DNA of 64,000 nucleotides, taken from the NCBI GenBank assembly GCA_016214145.1, contig JACRPA010000010.1, positions 90,550 through 154,549 of the forward strand. The letters run 5' to 3'. Below the pieces are notes generated by a model. The model searched no databases. It saw nothing but the letters and a program-made list of their open reading frames with translations, and was not told where the DNA came from. Positions 46,865 to 55,499 of this stretch are shown piece after piece. Numbering within the stretch: the first letter of the stretch is position 1; each line of letters opens with the position of its first letter. The DNA comes from Rhodocyclales bacterium. Lineage in GTDB: Bacteria > Pseudomonadota > Gammaproteobacteria > Burkholderiales > Rhodocyclaceae. Both the position numbers and the translations under genes were made by a program.

Positions 46865-48468
46865 ACGACACCGACCACACCGACCGGCCGCCACTCCCCG
46901 TCGACACCGCCGACGCGCGCGCCTGCGCGGCGCTGATCGCCGGCCTGCCGCTGACCAATGCGCGCGAGTCGCACCAGATGCTGATCACCCTCCTCACCGG
47001 CCTGTACCACCGGCCGCCCGGCGGCGGCGCCTACCTCGACGTGCTCGAGACGGCGCGCGCGCCGATGGCCTTCCTGCAGGACGAGATCGCCCAGCGCTAC
47101 GCCGCCAAGCCCCTGCCGCCGACCCCGGCCGAGGCGGAAGCCTTCCGCCAAGTCCTCTCGCTCTGGCAGTCCATGGCGCGCGCCTATGCCCAGGTGGCGC
47201 AACTGGGGGCGAACGATCCCCAGGTGCAGTCGAAGCTCGCCCTCATCTGCCAGCGCTGCGTGCATTACGCCGGCAAGGTCATCCTCGAGTTCTTCCGCGC
47301 CCGCCGCGAGCCCTCGCCGGGCGCCTGGATCGATCTGCACGGCTACTACGCGACGGCGGAGGAATGGGGCATCGACAAGACCACCGTGCCGGAACCGATC
47401 AACGAGATCAGCAAGCTGCAGAGCGCCGCCGAGGCCTACGCCTCGGTGCTGCTGGTCGACCTGGCCAGCCCCTATAGCCGCAGCGCCCACGAATTTGCCT
47501 GGATCTGCCGCTGGGCCAGGTGCTTTGCGCCGCAAACCGCCGTCGTGCCGCTCGGCGAGCCGATCGAGACGCGCGCCTTCGGCATCGACCTCATGCGCGA
47601 CGCCAGCGCCCGCCCGCTGGAGCACCTGCCGCGCACGGACTCGGTGCGCTTCTTCGATACCCGCCGGCTCTCGCCGAAGCTCCAGGAAACGCTGGCCCGG
47701 CTCAAGGAGCGCGTGAGCCCGGCCGCGCTCGGCCTCGGCGACGACTGCCCCCCCTCCGTCGCCGGCCGCCTGCTCCTGCAGCTCTACAAGCCCTGGTGCC
47801 TGAACGCCACGCCGCGCCGCTTCCAGCGCCGCGGCGCCAGCGGCATCGCCCAGGTCTGCCTGGGATTCGAGTCGATCCACTACCACGTCAGCGGCGACGA
47901 ATTCAACCAGCCCGAGCACGTGCGCATCTATTCGCGCGGCGACATGGAACGCATCTGGACCTTCCGCGACCAGGTCGACCCGACCCAACTGAACGTGCGC
48001 ACGAACCAGGCGAATCTCGGCTATCCGCTGGAGCGCTGGGCCGTGGCGGACCAGTCCGTCTCCGGCTTTCGCCTGCAGCGCGGCGAGGCCGGCAGCCGCA
48101 TCGCGCACGGCCAGCTGTTCTGCCTGAAACCGCCCGACGGCGAGCATTTCCTCCTGGCGCAGGTCAGCTGGAACCTGATGCTCAAGGATGAGCTGTTCAT
48201 CGGCATCCATGTCCTGCCGGGCGTCCCGCAGGGCATCGCCGTGCGGCCGACCGGCGTCAACGTCTCCCACTCGGAGCGTTACGTGCGCGCCTTCCTGCTG
48301 CCCGCCTTGCCCGCGCTGCAGGAGGAGGCCTCGCTGGTCCTGCCGCGCGGCTGGCATCAGCCGGAGCGCATCGTCGAGGTCTTCACCGACCGGCAGGCCA
48401 GGCTGCGCCTCGGCGAGCTGCTCGGCCAGGGCCCCGACTTCGAGCGCGTCACGTACACCCGCCTGTAG
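46861..48468 (+). CDS. Protein of unknown function, paralogue 2 of a tandem pair
   Basis: This 535-residue protein matches its neighbour in length and layout. Shared landmarks: ARACAALIAGLPLTNARES against ARGCRDWLSAQPLANPAQA, GLGDDC against GLGEDC, GFESIHYHVSG against GVDAIHYYLSG, GFRLQRGEAGSRIAHGQLFCL against GFRLTRALSQAGGRVGGGQM, HVLPGVPQGIAVR against QIMPGSPQTVALR, and a C-terminal VEVFTDRQARLRLGELLGQGPDFERV against IELYEQSSRQIRLTQQLDRGSDFERC. No catalytic motif stands out. ATG overlaps the first paralogue's stop. Confidence 0.7.
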   Translation: MNDTDHTDRPPLPVDTADARACAALIAGLPLTNARESHQMLITLLTGLYHRPPGGGAYLDVLETARAPMAFLQDEIAQRYAAKPLPPTPAEAEAFRQVLSLWQSMARAYAQVAQLGANDPQVQSKLALICQRCVHYAGKVILEFFRARREPSPGAWIDLHGYYATAEEWGIDKTTVPEPINEISKLQSAAEAYASVLLVDLASPYSRSAHEFAWICRWARCFAPQTAVVPLGEPIETRAFGIDLMRDASARPLEHLPRTDSVRFFDTRRLSPKLQETLARLKERVSPAALGLGDDCPPSVAGRLLLQLYKPWCLNATPRRFQRRGASGIAQVCLGFESIHYHVSGDEFNQPEHVRIYSRGDMERIWTFRDQVDPTQLNVRTNQANLGYPLERWAVADQSVSGFRLQRGEAGSRIAHGQLFCLKPPDGEHFLLAQVSWNLMLKDELFIGIHVLPGVPQGIAVRPTGVNVSHSERYVRAFLLPALPALQEEASLVLPRGWHQPERIVEVFTDRQARLRLGELLGQGPDFERVTYTRL

Positions 48469-48544
48469 CCCCGCTGCCGGCGCAGTTATTCGCGACGGCC
48501 TTCTGGGGTATGATTGCCGTCCCGAATCACGCCTGGAGACTGAG

Positions 48545-48628
48545 ATGAACGACCCCCACGTTCGCTTCGCTTCACTACCCCCCGAGGGGGCGCAGGCCTC
48601 CTTTGGGACGGCCCGGCAGGAGGCCTGA
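48545..48628 (+). repeat. Family D-like repeat forming a 27-codon leader frame (D6)
   Basis: TACCCCCCGAGGGGGCG and CCTTTGGGACGGCCCGGCAG match the edges of other family D elements. An ATG at 48545 opens a 27-codon frame that ends TGA one base before the ATG of the DUF971 gene; the repeat's AGGAGG serves as its ribosome binding site. Whether the short frame is translated is unknown. Confidence 0.6.
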
Positions 48629-48629
48629 A

Positions 48630-49064
48630 ATGGGCGGCCTCGACAAAGACACCCCCACCCCGACCGAAATCAAGCTGCACCAGAAATCCCGACTGATGGA
48701 GATCGGCTTTTCCGACGGCAGCCGCTTCGAGCTGCCCTACGAACTGCTGCGCGTCTACAGCCCCTCCGCCGAGGTGCGCGGCCACGGCCCCGGCCAGGAG
48801 ACCCTGCAGGCCGGCAAGAAGGATGTCGAGATCGCCAACGTCGAGCCGGTCGGCATGTACGCCATCCAGCCGACTTTTTCCGACGGCCACAACACCGGCA
48901 TCTATTCCTGGGACTACCTGTACTGGCTGGGCGCCAGCCGCGACCGGCTCTGGCAGGAGTACCTCGACCGCATGCAGGAAGCCGGCGCCAGCCGCGAAGC
49001 CGCCGACAATCCCGCCGCGCCCAAAACGGGCGGCTGCGGCAGCGGCGGCTGCGGACACCATTGA
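48630..49064 (+). CDS. DUF971 (gamma-butyrobetaine hydroxylase-like N-terminal) protein
   Basis: This 144-residue protein has the DUF971 core: [43 protein letters not shown] and [36 protein letters not shown]. The C-terminus ends in CGSGGCGHH, a possible metal-binding tail. The domain is found N-terminal in gamma-butyrobetaine hydroxylase and alone in many bacteria, where it has been linked to Fe-S assembly. The gene precedes ubiE in many beta-proteobacteria. The Shine-Dalgarno comes from the repeat upstream. Confidence 0.88.
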   Translation: MGGLDKDTPTPTEIKLHQKSRLMEIGFSDGSRFELPYELLRVYSPSAEVRGHGPGQETLQAGKKDVEIANVEPVGMYAIQPTFSDGHNTGIYSWDYLYWLGASRDRLWQEYLDRMQEAGASREAADNPAAPKTGGCGSGGCGHH

Positions 49065-49088
49065 AAAGTCAGCCTGCGCAATACGGCG
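49065..49088 (+). repeat. 24-bp bipartite motif, copy 10 (one core mismatch)
   Basis: AAAGTCAGCC-N8-ACGGCG, in the 29-base gap between the DUF971 gene and ubiE. The ubiE ATG lies five bases after it. Confidence 0.75.
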
Positions 49089-49093
49089 AAAGC

Positions 49094-49831
49094 ATGACGG
49101 ACAAGACGACCCATTTCGGCTACAAGGAAGTCGCCGAGGGCGAGAAGGCGAAGCGCGTCGCCGGCGTCTTCGATTCGGTCGCCGACAAGTACGACCTGAT
49201 GAACGACCTCATGTCGCTCGGCCTGCACCGCCTGTGGAAGGCCTTCGCCATCGAGGTCTCCGGCGTGCGCGCCGGCGACCGCGTACTTGACGTGGCGGGC
49301 GGCACGGCCGACCTCTCCCTGTCTTTTGCCAAACGGGTAGGTGCGAGCGGCCAGGTCTGGCTCACCGACATCAACAACGCCATGCTCGTGCGCGGCCGCG
49401 ACCGCCTTATCGACCACGGCTTCATGATGCCGGCCGCTCAATGCGACGGCGAGAAGCTGCCCTTCCCGTCGGACCATTTCGACTGCGTCACCTGCGCCTT
49501 CGGCCTGCGCAACATGACGCACAAGGACAAGGCCCTGGCCGAAATGGCGCGCGTGCTGCGCCCCGGCGGCCGCCTGCTCATCCTCGAATTCTCCAAGGTC
49601 TGGAAGCCGCTCGAACCGGCGTATGATTTCTATTCCTTCAAGGTGCTGCCCTGGCTGGGAGCCAAGGTCGTCAACGACCCCGGCAGCTACGAATACCTGG
49701 CCGAATCGATCCGCATGCACCCGGACCAGGAAACCCTCAAGGGAATGATGGAACAGGCCGGCCTCGGCAAGGTCGAATACTTCAACATGGCGGCCGGCGT
49801 GGTCGCCCTGCATCGCGGTTACAAGTTTTAA
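49094..49831 (+). CDS. ubiE: Ubiquinone/menaquinone biosynthesis C-methyltransferase UbiE
   Basis: This 245-residue SAM-dependent enzyme methylates the quinone ring. Seen are [41 protein letters not shown], the SAM motif [56 protein letters not shown] and the late [38 protein letters not shown]. Family signatures are complete. It begins a group with a TIM44-like gene and ubiJ, typical of beta-proteobacteria; ubiB, which usually follows, is not in the group. Confidence 0.96.
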   Translation: MTDKTTHFGYKEVAEGEKAKRVAGVFDSVADKYDLMNDLMSLGLHRLWKAFAIEVSGVRAGDRVLDVAGGTADLSLSFAKRVGASGQVWLTDINNAMLVRGRDRLIDHGFMMPAAQCDGEKLPFPSDHFDCVTCAFGLRNMTHKDKALAEMARVLRPGGRLLILEFSKVWKPLEPAYDFYSFKVLPWLGAKVVNDPGSYEYLAESIRMHPDQETLKGMMEQAGLGKVEYFNMAAGVVALHRGYKF

Positions 49832-49842
49832 AGGAGATACAC

Positions 49843-50694
49843 ATGAATAAATTCCTCATCGCCGTTTTCGCCGCCGTATTCAGCCTCGGCCTGGTTGTCG
49901 CCGACGCCGAGGCCGCCCGCGTCGGCGGCGGCAGGAGTTCCGGCATGCAGCGAAGCGTCACGCCGAAATCGCCCGCCGCGCCGGCGCAGAACGCCGTGCC
50001 GGCCAAGCCGGCCCAGGCCCAGCCCGCCGCCGCGCCGCAGCCTTCCGGCATGAGCCGCTGGCTCGGCCCCCTCGCCGGCCTGGCCGCCGGCATCGGCCTC
50101 GCCGCCCTGTTCTCGCACCTGGGCATGGGCGAGGGCTTCGCCTCGATCGTCATGATGCTGCTCATCGGCCTGGCGGTGTTCTTCGTCGTCCGCCTGCTGT
50201 TCCGCCGCAAGGCGCCGGAAAGTCAGTCCCTGCAGTACGCCGGCAACGCGCCGGCGCCGATGCAGTTCGAAGCCCAGCCCGCCACCGGCAGTGCAGCGGC
50301 ACCTGCCGTCGCAGCCAGCATACCCGCCGGCTTCGACGTCGACGGCTTCCTGCGCCAGGCCAAGCTCAACTTCGTGCGCCTGCAGGCCGCCAACGACTCG
50401 AAGAACATCGAGGACATCCGCAACTTCACCACGCCGGAGATGTTCGCCGAGATCAAGATGGAGATCGACGAGCGCGGCGGCGGCACGCAGCAGACCGACG
50501 TCGTCACCCTGAACGCCGAACTGCTCGACGTGGCCGAGGAGAACCGCCAGTACGTCGCCAGCGTGCGCTTCCACGGCGCCATCCGCGAAACCGAGGGCGC
50601 CGCGCCGGCCGCCTTCGACGAGGTGTGGCACCTGACCAAGCCGGTCGACGGCAGCCGCGGCTGGGCGGTCGCCGGCATCCAGCAGGTCTCGTAA
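49843..50694 (+). CDS. TIM44-like domain protein
   Basis: This 283-residue protein has a signal peptide or first helix (MNKFLIAVFAAVFSLGLVVADAEAARVGGGRSSG), a Pro/Ala-rich linker, two membrane segments (WLGPLAGLAAGIGLAALF and FASIVMMLLIGLAVFFVVRLLF) and a C-terminal TIM44-like domain (GFDVDGFLRQAKLNFVRLQAANDSKNIEDIRNFTTPEMFAEIKMEI to YVASVRFHGAIRE). Its role is unknown; the mitochondrial TIM44 recruits Hsp70 to import. The RGGGRSSG motif with the following hydrophobic pair is common to the bacterial family. AAGGAGA lies just before the ATG. Confidence 0.88.
   Translation: MNKFLIAVFAAVFSLGLVVADAEAARVGGGRSSGMQRSVTPKSPAAPAQNAVPAKPAQAQPAAAPQPSGMSRWLGPLAGLAAGIGLAALFSHLGMGEGFASIVMMLLIGLAVFFVVRLLFRRKAPESQSLQYAGNAPAPMQFEAQPATGSAAAPAVAASIPAGFDVDGFLRQAKLNFVRLQAANDSKNIEDIRNFTTPEMFAEIKMEIDERGGGTQQTDVVTLNAELLDVAEENRQYVASVRFHGAIRETEGAAPAAFDEVWHLTKPVDGSRGWAVAGIQQVS
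50219..50242 (+). repeat. 24-bp bipartite motif, copy 11
   Basis: AAAGTCAGTC-N8-ACGCCG (one mismatch in the right block), in the linker region of the TIM44-like gene. Confidence 0.78.
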
Positions 50695-50700
50695 GTTTCG

Positions 50701-50770
50701 GTAGGTCGGCCTTCAGGCCGACAACGGCCACTGTTGTCGGGCTGAAGCCCGACCTACAGCCCGACCTACA
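50701..50770. repeat. Family B palindromic element, copy B4
   Basis: GTAGGTCGGCCTTCAGGCC is mirrored by GGGCTGAAGCCCGACCTAC; the last 12 bases (AGCCCGACCTAC) are then repeated once more. It ends three bases before the ubiJ ATG, so the hairpin would lie over its translation start region. Confidence 0.92.
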
Positions 50771-50773
50771 GTC

Positions 50774-51355
50774 ATGCTCGACCTGGCCACCCTGCAAGCG
50801 TTCAACCACCTGCTCGCCGCCGCCCCCTGGGCGCGCGAGAAGCTTGCTCCCTTCGCCGGCAAGCGCGCCCGCCTCGTGCTGGGGCCGTTCCCGGTCGAGT
50901 TCCGCATTGCGCCGGACGGCACGTTCGAATCGCTCGGCACGGGCAAGCCTGACGTCGAGATTGCACTGCAGGCGCAGTCGCCGCTCGCCCTGCTGCAGAG
51001 CCGCGATGCCATGATGCGCGGCGCGCACATCACCGGCGCGGCGGATTTCGCCGAGGCGCTCGGCTTCGTCCTGCGCCACCTGGATTGGGACGCCGAGGAG
51101 GACCTGAGCCGCGTCGTCGGCGACATCGCCGCGCATCGGATCGTGAAGACCGCCGCCGGCTTCGCCGCCGCGCAGGCCGACACTGCCCGGCGCCTGGCCG
51201 AGAATGTCGGCGAATACCTGCGCTACGAACAGCCCGCCGGCGTCGACAAGGCGGAATTCGCCGCTTTCGCCGGCGAAACCGGCGCGCTCGAGCGGAAAGC
51301 GGACGCCCTCGAACTACGCCTCGCCGCGTTGGCAAGACGCCGCAATGTGACTTAG
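50774..51355 (+). CDS. ubiJ: Ubiquinone biosynthesis accessory factor UbiJ (SCP2 domain)
   Basis: This 193-residue protein has an SCP2-like lipid-binding domain (FNHLLAAAPWAREKLAPFAGKRARLVLGPFPVEFRIAPDG to ADFAEALGFVLRHLDWDAEEDLSRVVGDIAAHRI) and a C-terminal coiled-coil ending ALERKADALELRLAALARR. UbiJ and UbiK assemble the soluble Ubi complex that carries hydrophobic quinone intermediates. No Shine-Dalgarno is visible since a family B repeat lies directly in front. Position after ubiE supports the call. Confidence 0.9.
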   Translation: MLDLATLQAFNHLLAAAPWAREKLAPFAGKRARLVLGPFPVEFRIAPDGTFESLGTGKPDVEIALQAQSPLALLQSRDAMMRGAHITGAADFAEALGFVLRHLDWDAEEDLSRVVGDIAAHRIVKTAAGFAAAQADTARRLAENVGEYLRYEQPAGVDKAEFAAFAGETGALERKADALELRLAALARRRNVT

Positions 51356-51421
51356 GTTACTGAAGCGCCGCCCGCCCGCATGGACAATGCGGCGCACCCG
51401 CTATCAATGGGAGGAGAAAAC

Positions 51422-51991
51422 ATGAAGACCATTCGCATTGCACTGCCCCTGGCGCTGACCATCGTCGCCGCGCCTGCCTTCGCCAACGACGACAAGCTGC
51501 TGACGGAAGCCCGCGGCGTCGCCTCGGGCATCCCGCCCAAACTGCTCAGCGTGCTCGAAGAGGAAATCAAGAAGGGCGGCCCCGAGGGCGCCATCGGCGT
51601 CTGCCGCGAGAAGGCGCCGGCCATGGCGAAGGCCGCCTCGGAGCAGTCCGGCTGGGCCATCCGCCGCGTCAGCCTGAAGAACCGCAACCCGAAGGCCGTG
51701 CCGGACGCCTGGGAGGCGGCGGTGCTGAAGGACTTCGACCAGCGCACCGCCGCCGGCGAGAAGCCGACCTCGCTGGAGAAGGGCGAAGTCGTCATGGACG
51801 GCGACAGGAAGATGTACCGCTACATGAAGGCCCTGCCGACGCAGGACCTCTGCCTGCAGTGCCACGGCACGCCCGACCGCCTCAGCCCGGCGGTGCAGGC
51901 GAAGCTGAAGGAGCTGTATCCGGACGACAAGGGCGTGGGCTATCACGCCGCCGAAATCCGCGGCGCCATCACCCTCAAGAAGCCGCTCTGA
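51422..51991 (+). CDS. DUF3365 (Tll0287-like) periplasmic heme protein
   Basis: This 189-residue protein has a signal peptide (MKTIRIALPLALTIVAAPAFA) and a DUF3365/Tll0287-like domain with AIGVCREKAPAMAKAASEQSGWAIRRVSLKNRNPKAVPDAWEAAVLKDF. A single CxxCH heme c site, CLQCHG, lies around residues 144-149. Such proteins are thought to be redox- or gas-sensing periplasmic cytochromes, sometimes as the sensor part of kinases; here the domain stands alone. GGGAGGAG precedes the ATG. Confidence 0.88.
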   Translation: MKTIRIALPLALTIVAAPAFANDDKLLTEARGVASGIPPKLLSVLEEEIKKGGPEGAIGVCREKAPAMAKAASEQSGWAIRRVSLKNRNPKAVPDAWEAAVLKDFDQRTAAGEKPTSLEKGEVVMDGDRKMYRYMKALPTQDLCLQCHGTPDRLSPAVQAKLKELYPDDKGVGYHAAEIRGAITLKKPL

Positions 51992-52008
51992 CACGGCCGC
52001 CAGCCGCG

Positions 52009-53517
52009 TCAATACTGCTGACTGAAATTTGCCCGTATTGTCCGGGTTTCACCCGGCTCGAGGATGACCGTCCAGTAATGCGACAGGCCGGCGCCGTGGA
52101 TCTCGATCTTGTGTTTCTCGCCCGGCGCGAGCTTTAGCCGGGTCAGCGGCGGTGAACTGCCTGCTTTCTTGCCGTTCAGAATGATCTCTCCGGCCGGCGA
52201 GACGTCGAAAATCACATAAGCGGGCTTCTGCTCCTTCTGCTCCTTCCTGGCCGGTGCGGCTGATCCGGCTGTCCCGGTTGTTCCAGCTGATTTGGCTGGT
52301 GCAGATGACGCCGCGGGCGAGCTGGCGGGCGGATCGGATTTGAGGAACATGGCCAGGCCGCCGATCGTCAGCAGGATTGCGATGCCGACCGCGGCCAGGG
52401 CCAGACGCAGGCGGGATATCTTTTCCGGCGCGGCAGGCGAGGCGACGACGACCGCGCCGCCTCCAACCGGCACGGCCGCATTCCCGGTCAGCACCGCCTG
52501 CAGCTGCGATACGCTTTTGGGGCGATCCGCCTCGTCCGGCGTCAATGCCCAATCGATCGCCTGCAGGAAACGGGCGCTGTAGCGGCCCGCCCCCTTCCGG
52601 GCAGCCGGCGCCATGGGGTCTTCCTTCATGCGGGCCGGCGCTTCCAGCGGCCGCTCCCCGGTCACGGCCCAGTAAAGCACGGCGCCCAGGGCATACAGGT
52701 CCGACCAAGGCCCCAGCGCGCCATGGGTGTGATATTGCTCGATTGGCGCAAAGCCCGGCGTGACGATGCTGGTCATGCTGCGGCTGCTGCCGTCGCCGAC
52801 GTGGCAAGCGGCGCCGAAGTCCAGCAACACCAGGCTGCCGTCGCTCTCGCGCACATAGATATTGGCCGGCTTGATGTCGCGATGGAGCATGCCGGCCCGA
52901 TGCACGACATCGAGGCCTTCGAGCAGCGGCAGGAACATCCTGAGCATCAGCGCCTCGCTCAAGGAGCTGTGTCTCTTGATCCAGTCGCGCAAGGCCTCGC
53001 CCCGTTCGTACTCCATCACCATGTAGGCGGTGTCGTTGGCCTCGAAGAAGCGCAGCACGCGCACAATGTTGGGATGGCGGAACCCGGCCAGTGCGCGCGA
53101 CTCCGCAACGAAGCGCTTCAGGCCGAAGCGGAAGGCCTGGATATCCGACCCCAGGCGCGGCGCCACCTGCATTTCGGGCGTGCGAACAGCCAGATCGCCC
53201 GGCAGATATTCCTTGATGGCGACTTCGCAGCGCAGGTTGGTATCGCTTGCAAGGTAGGTGATGCCGAAGCCGCCGGCGCCCAGCACCGCCTCTATGGTGT
53301 ATTCGAGCAACTTGTGGCCCGGCGGCAGGGCGACGCGGTTGGCGGTGCTCGGCTGCCCGCTTACGGCGATTGCCTCGACACCCTGGTGAATAGGGGCCTG
53401 CGGATCGATGCAGGTGGGCTCAGTGTCCGGATGGTCGTGCGGGAGGGCGACTCCACCCTCGGCGGGGGACCCCGCAGCGCCCGTTTTCCCGTCCGAATCG
53501 CCTGATTGCACACCCAT
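52009..53517 (-). CDS. Serine/threonine protein kinase with C-terminal PEGA domain
   Basis: This 502-residue protein has a variable N-terminal tail (1-65), then a Hanks-type kinase: LGAGGFGITY (79-88), Lys102 in VAIKEYLP, catalytic Asp214 in LHRDIKPANI, DFG Asp233, and the GFAPIEQY activation segment. One transmembrane helix follows (about 385-405), and an outer PEGA domain (VIFDVSPAGEIILNGKKAG to GETRTIRANF) ends the chain. PEGA-kinases of this FAPxEQY type are common near secretion and envelope genes. The residues needed for catalysis are present. Downstream of glpD on the same strand, 58 bases apart. Confidence 0.88.
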   Translation of the reverse strand: MGVQSGDSDGKTGAAGSPAEGGVALPHDHPDTEPTCIDPQAPIHQGVEAIAVSGQPSTANRVALPPGHKLLEYTIEAVLGAGGFGITYLASDTNLRCEVAIKEYLPGDLAVRTPEMQVAPRLGSDIQAFRFGLKRFVAESRALAGFRHPNIVRVLRFFEANDTAYMVMEYERGEALRDWIKRHSSLSEALMLRMFLPLLEGLDVVHRAGMLHRDIKPANIYVRESDGSLVLLDFGAACHVGDGSSRSMTSIVTPGFAPIEQYHTHGALGPWSDLYALGAVLYWAVTGERPLEAPARMKEDPMAPAARKGAGRYSARFLQAIDWALTPDEADRPKSVSQLQAVLTGNAAVPVGGGAVVVASPAAPEKISRLRLALAAVGIAILLTIGGLAMFLKSDPPASSPAASSAPAKSAGTTGTAGSAAPARKEQKEQKPAYVIFDVSPAGEIILNGKKAGSSPPLTRLKLAPGEKHKIEIHGAGLSHYWTVILEPGETRTIRANFSQQY

Positions 53518-53575
53518 TTTCCTGTTCCTGTCCGACCCGTAATGGTCAGCGGCCTTGCGCGCCGAGGCGGCAACA

Positions 53576-55117
53576 CTAGGTTCTGGCCGGCACCGTGTCA
53601 AGGCGTTCGACGAGGTGACGCGCCAGCCTCGCCTGCCCCTGCGCATCCATTCGCAATCCGCACTTCGTGCGCCGCCAGAGGATATCGTCGGCGCTGTGCG
53701 CCCACTCGTGGGCGACCATGTAGTCGGCTTCCGCGGCGTACAGGCCGCCGCCGAAATGCTCGCCCAGCTCCGCCTCCGTCCGCGCCTGCCCGAGCACGCG
53801 CGCGGCGAGCGTGCCGTGGCGCCGCGCCAGGGCGTCGAGCAGTTCGGGCGGCAATTTGGGATAGCGCCGCGCCAGTTCGAGCAGCAGGCCGGGCAGGCCG
53901 CTCCGGCCCAGTCCGCCGCCGGGCAGATGCACGCCGGCGCTCCAGCTTGGCCGCAGGCCCGGCAGCCAGGGCTTCAGCTTGTCGAGCACGCGCTCGGCGA
54001 GATGGCGGTAGGTGGTCAGCTTGCCGCCGAAGATCGACAGCAGCGGCGCCTCCCCCGCGCCGCCGTCGACCGTCAGGCGGTACTCGCGGCTCACCGCCGA
54101 GGCATTGCCCTTGCCGTCTTCATAGAGCGCGCGGATGCCGGCGTAGGACCACACCGCCTGCGATGGCACAAGCGGCGCCTGGAAGAAGCGGCCGACGACG
54201 CTGCACAGGTAATCCGCCTCCGACGCGTCGATCCGCGGCGCGGCATCCGGCGCGTCGAGCGGCACCTCGGTCGTGCCGACCAGGCTGAATTCGCCCTCGA
54301 AGGGAATCACGAAGGCGATGCGGCCGTCGTCGTTCTGCAGCAGGTAGGCCTGCTCGCCCGAATACAACCGCGGCACCACCAGGTGGCTGCCCTTCACCAG
54401 GCGCAGCGATTCGGGCCCGGCGGCATCGCCGGCGATCGCCTTGCGCACCGCGACGGTCCACGGCCCGGCCGCATTCACCAGGATGCGCGCCGCGCATTCC
54501 TGCTGTGCGCCGTCCGCCGCCTGCAGCACGGCGCGCCATTCGCCGCCCTCGCGCCGCGCGCCGACCAGCTTTGTCCGCGTCATCACCTTCGCGCCGAGCT
54601 GCGCCGCGGACACCGCGTTGAGCAGGGTCAGGCGCGCATCGTCGGTGGCCAGGTCGGAATAGGCGAAGCCGTGCGTGAATTCCTTCCGCAGCGGCGCACC
54701 ATAGGGCGTGCCGGACAGCGCCAGCGCCTCGGCCCGCTTCAGGCTGGAGCCGCGCGCCAGGCCGTCGTAGAGCGCCAGGCCGAGGCGGATCATCCAGCGC
54801 GGGCGCTGCGCCGGCGTGTGGGGAATCACGAAGCGCTGCTCGCGCGCGAGGTGCGGTGCGATGGACAGCAGGATCTCGCGCTCGGTCAGCGACTCGCGCA
54901 CCAGGCCGAAGGCGTAATGTTCGAGGTAGCGCAGGCCGCCGTGGATCAGCTTGGTCGACGTGGAAGAGGTCGCGGCGGCGATGTCGCCCTGGTCGACGAT
55001 CAGCACCTTGAGGCCGCGCCCGGCGGCGTCGCGCGCCAGCCCGGCGCCGTTGATGCCGGCGCCGACGACGAGCAGGTCGTACGGCAGATTGTCGGGCGTG
55101 CCCAACTTAGGCCGCAC
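53576..55117 (-). CDS. glpD: Aerobic glycerol-3-phosphate dehydrogenase
   Basis: This 513-residue flavoenzyme oxidises glycerol 3-phosphate to dihydroxyacetone phosphate at the membrane, feeding the quinone pool. Seen are the FAD-binding LLVVGAGINGAGLARDAAGRGLKVLIVDQGDIAAATSSTSTKLIHGGLRYLE, LVNAAGPWT, GSHLVVPRLY and SIFGGKLTTYRHLAE. The first possible start is GTG 55117, which overlaps the higA stop by 11 bases; a TTG at 55105 would give a start right before the Rossmann fold. No glpR, glpF or glpK gene is near. Confidence 0.93.
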   Translation of the reverse strand: MRPKLGTPDNLPYDLLVVGAGINGAGLARDAAGRGLKVLIVDQGDIAAATSSTSTKLIHGGLRYLEHYAFGLVRESLTEREILLSIAPHLAREQRFVIPHTPAQRPRWMIRLGLALYDGLARGSSLKRAEALALSGTPYGAPLRKEFTHGFAYSDLATDDARLTLLNAVSAAQLGAKVMTRTKLVGARREGGEWRAVLQAADGAQQECAARILVNAAGPWTVAVRKAIAGDAAGPESLRLVKGSHLVVPRLYSGEQAYLLQNDDGRIAFVIPFEGEFSLVGTTEVPLDAPDAAPRIDASEADYLCSVVGRFFQAPLVPSQAVWSYAGIRALYEDGKGNASAVSREYRLTVDGGAGEAPLLSIFGGKLTTYRHLAERVLDKLKPWLPGLRPSWSAGVHLPGGGLGRSGLPGLLLELARRYPKLPPELLDALARRHGTLAARVLGQARTEAELGEHFGGGLYAAEADYMVAHEWAHSADDILWRRTKCGLRMDAQGQARLARHLVERLDTVPART

Positions 55118-55481
55118 GCTGCACGTCGTATCGCTGGATCAGGACTTCCGCCGGCAAGCCGAGTCCTTCGGACAGACGGCGGATCATCTCCAGTGAAAGC
55201 GGACGCACCCGGTTCAGCACCTCGGCGACACGCGCGCGGGAGCCTATGTAAGGTTCCAGATCCTTGCGTTTCAAGCCGCGCGCATCCATGGCGTCCAGCA
55301 AAAACATGATCGGATCTGGATCGGCGATGGGGTAATGCTTAGCTTCGTAAGCCTGGATCAGAAGAACCAGGACTTCAAGCCTATCCCCCTCCGGCGTGTG
55401 CGGCCGGGCATCCCAAAGCCGTTCGACCTCTGCCAGGCAGGCCTGGTATTCGCGTTTATTGCGGATCGGTTTCAGTTCCAT
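55107..55481 (-). CDS. higA: HigA-family antitoxin (XRE-type DNA-binding)
   Basis: This 124-residue protein has an N-terminal extension matching HigA antitoxins (LKPIRNKREYQACLAEVERLWDARPHTPEGDRLEVLVLLIQAYE) and a C-terminal helix-turn-helix (FLLDAMDARGLKRKDLEPYIGSRARVAEVLNRVRPLSLEMIRRLSEGLGLP). HigA neutralises HigB and represses the operon by binding its operator, probably the palindrome at 55810. Order is toxin first, then antitoxin, as usual for hig operons. The coding region overlaps the glpD start. Confidence 0.9.
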   Translation of the reverse strand: MELKPIRNKREYQACLAEVERLWDARPHTPEGDRLEVLVLLIQAYEAKHYPIADPDPIMFLLDAMDARGLKRKDLEPYIGSRARVAEVLNRVRPLSLEMIRRLSEGLGLPAEVLIQRYDVQRAA

Positions 55482-55499
55482 ATCTGCCTCGCACTGTCA

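Noticed and set aside
48871..48890. A CCGACTTTTTCC sequence as a further copy of the 24-bp motif (also at 12518 and 5589).
   Set aside because: The core has mismatches and no ACGGCG block at the 8-base spacing.
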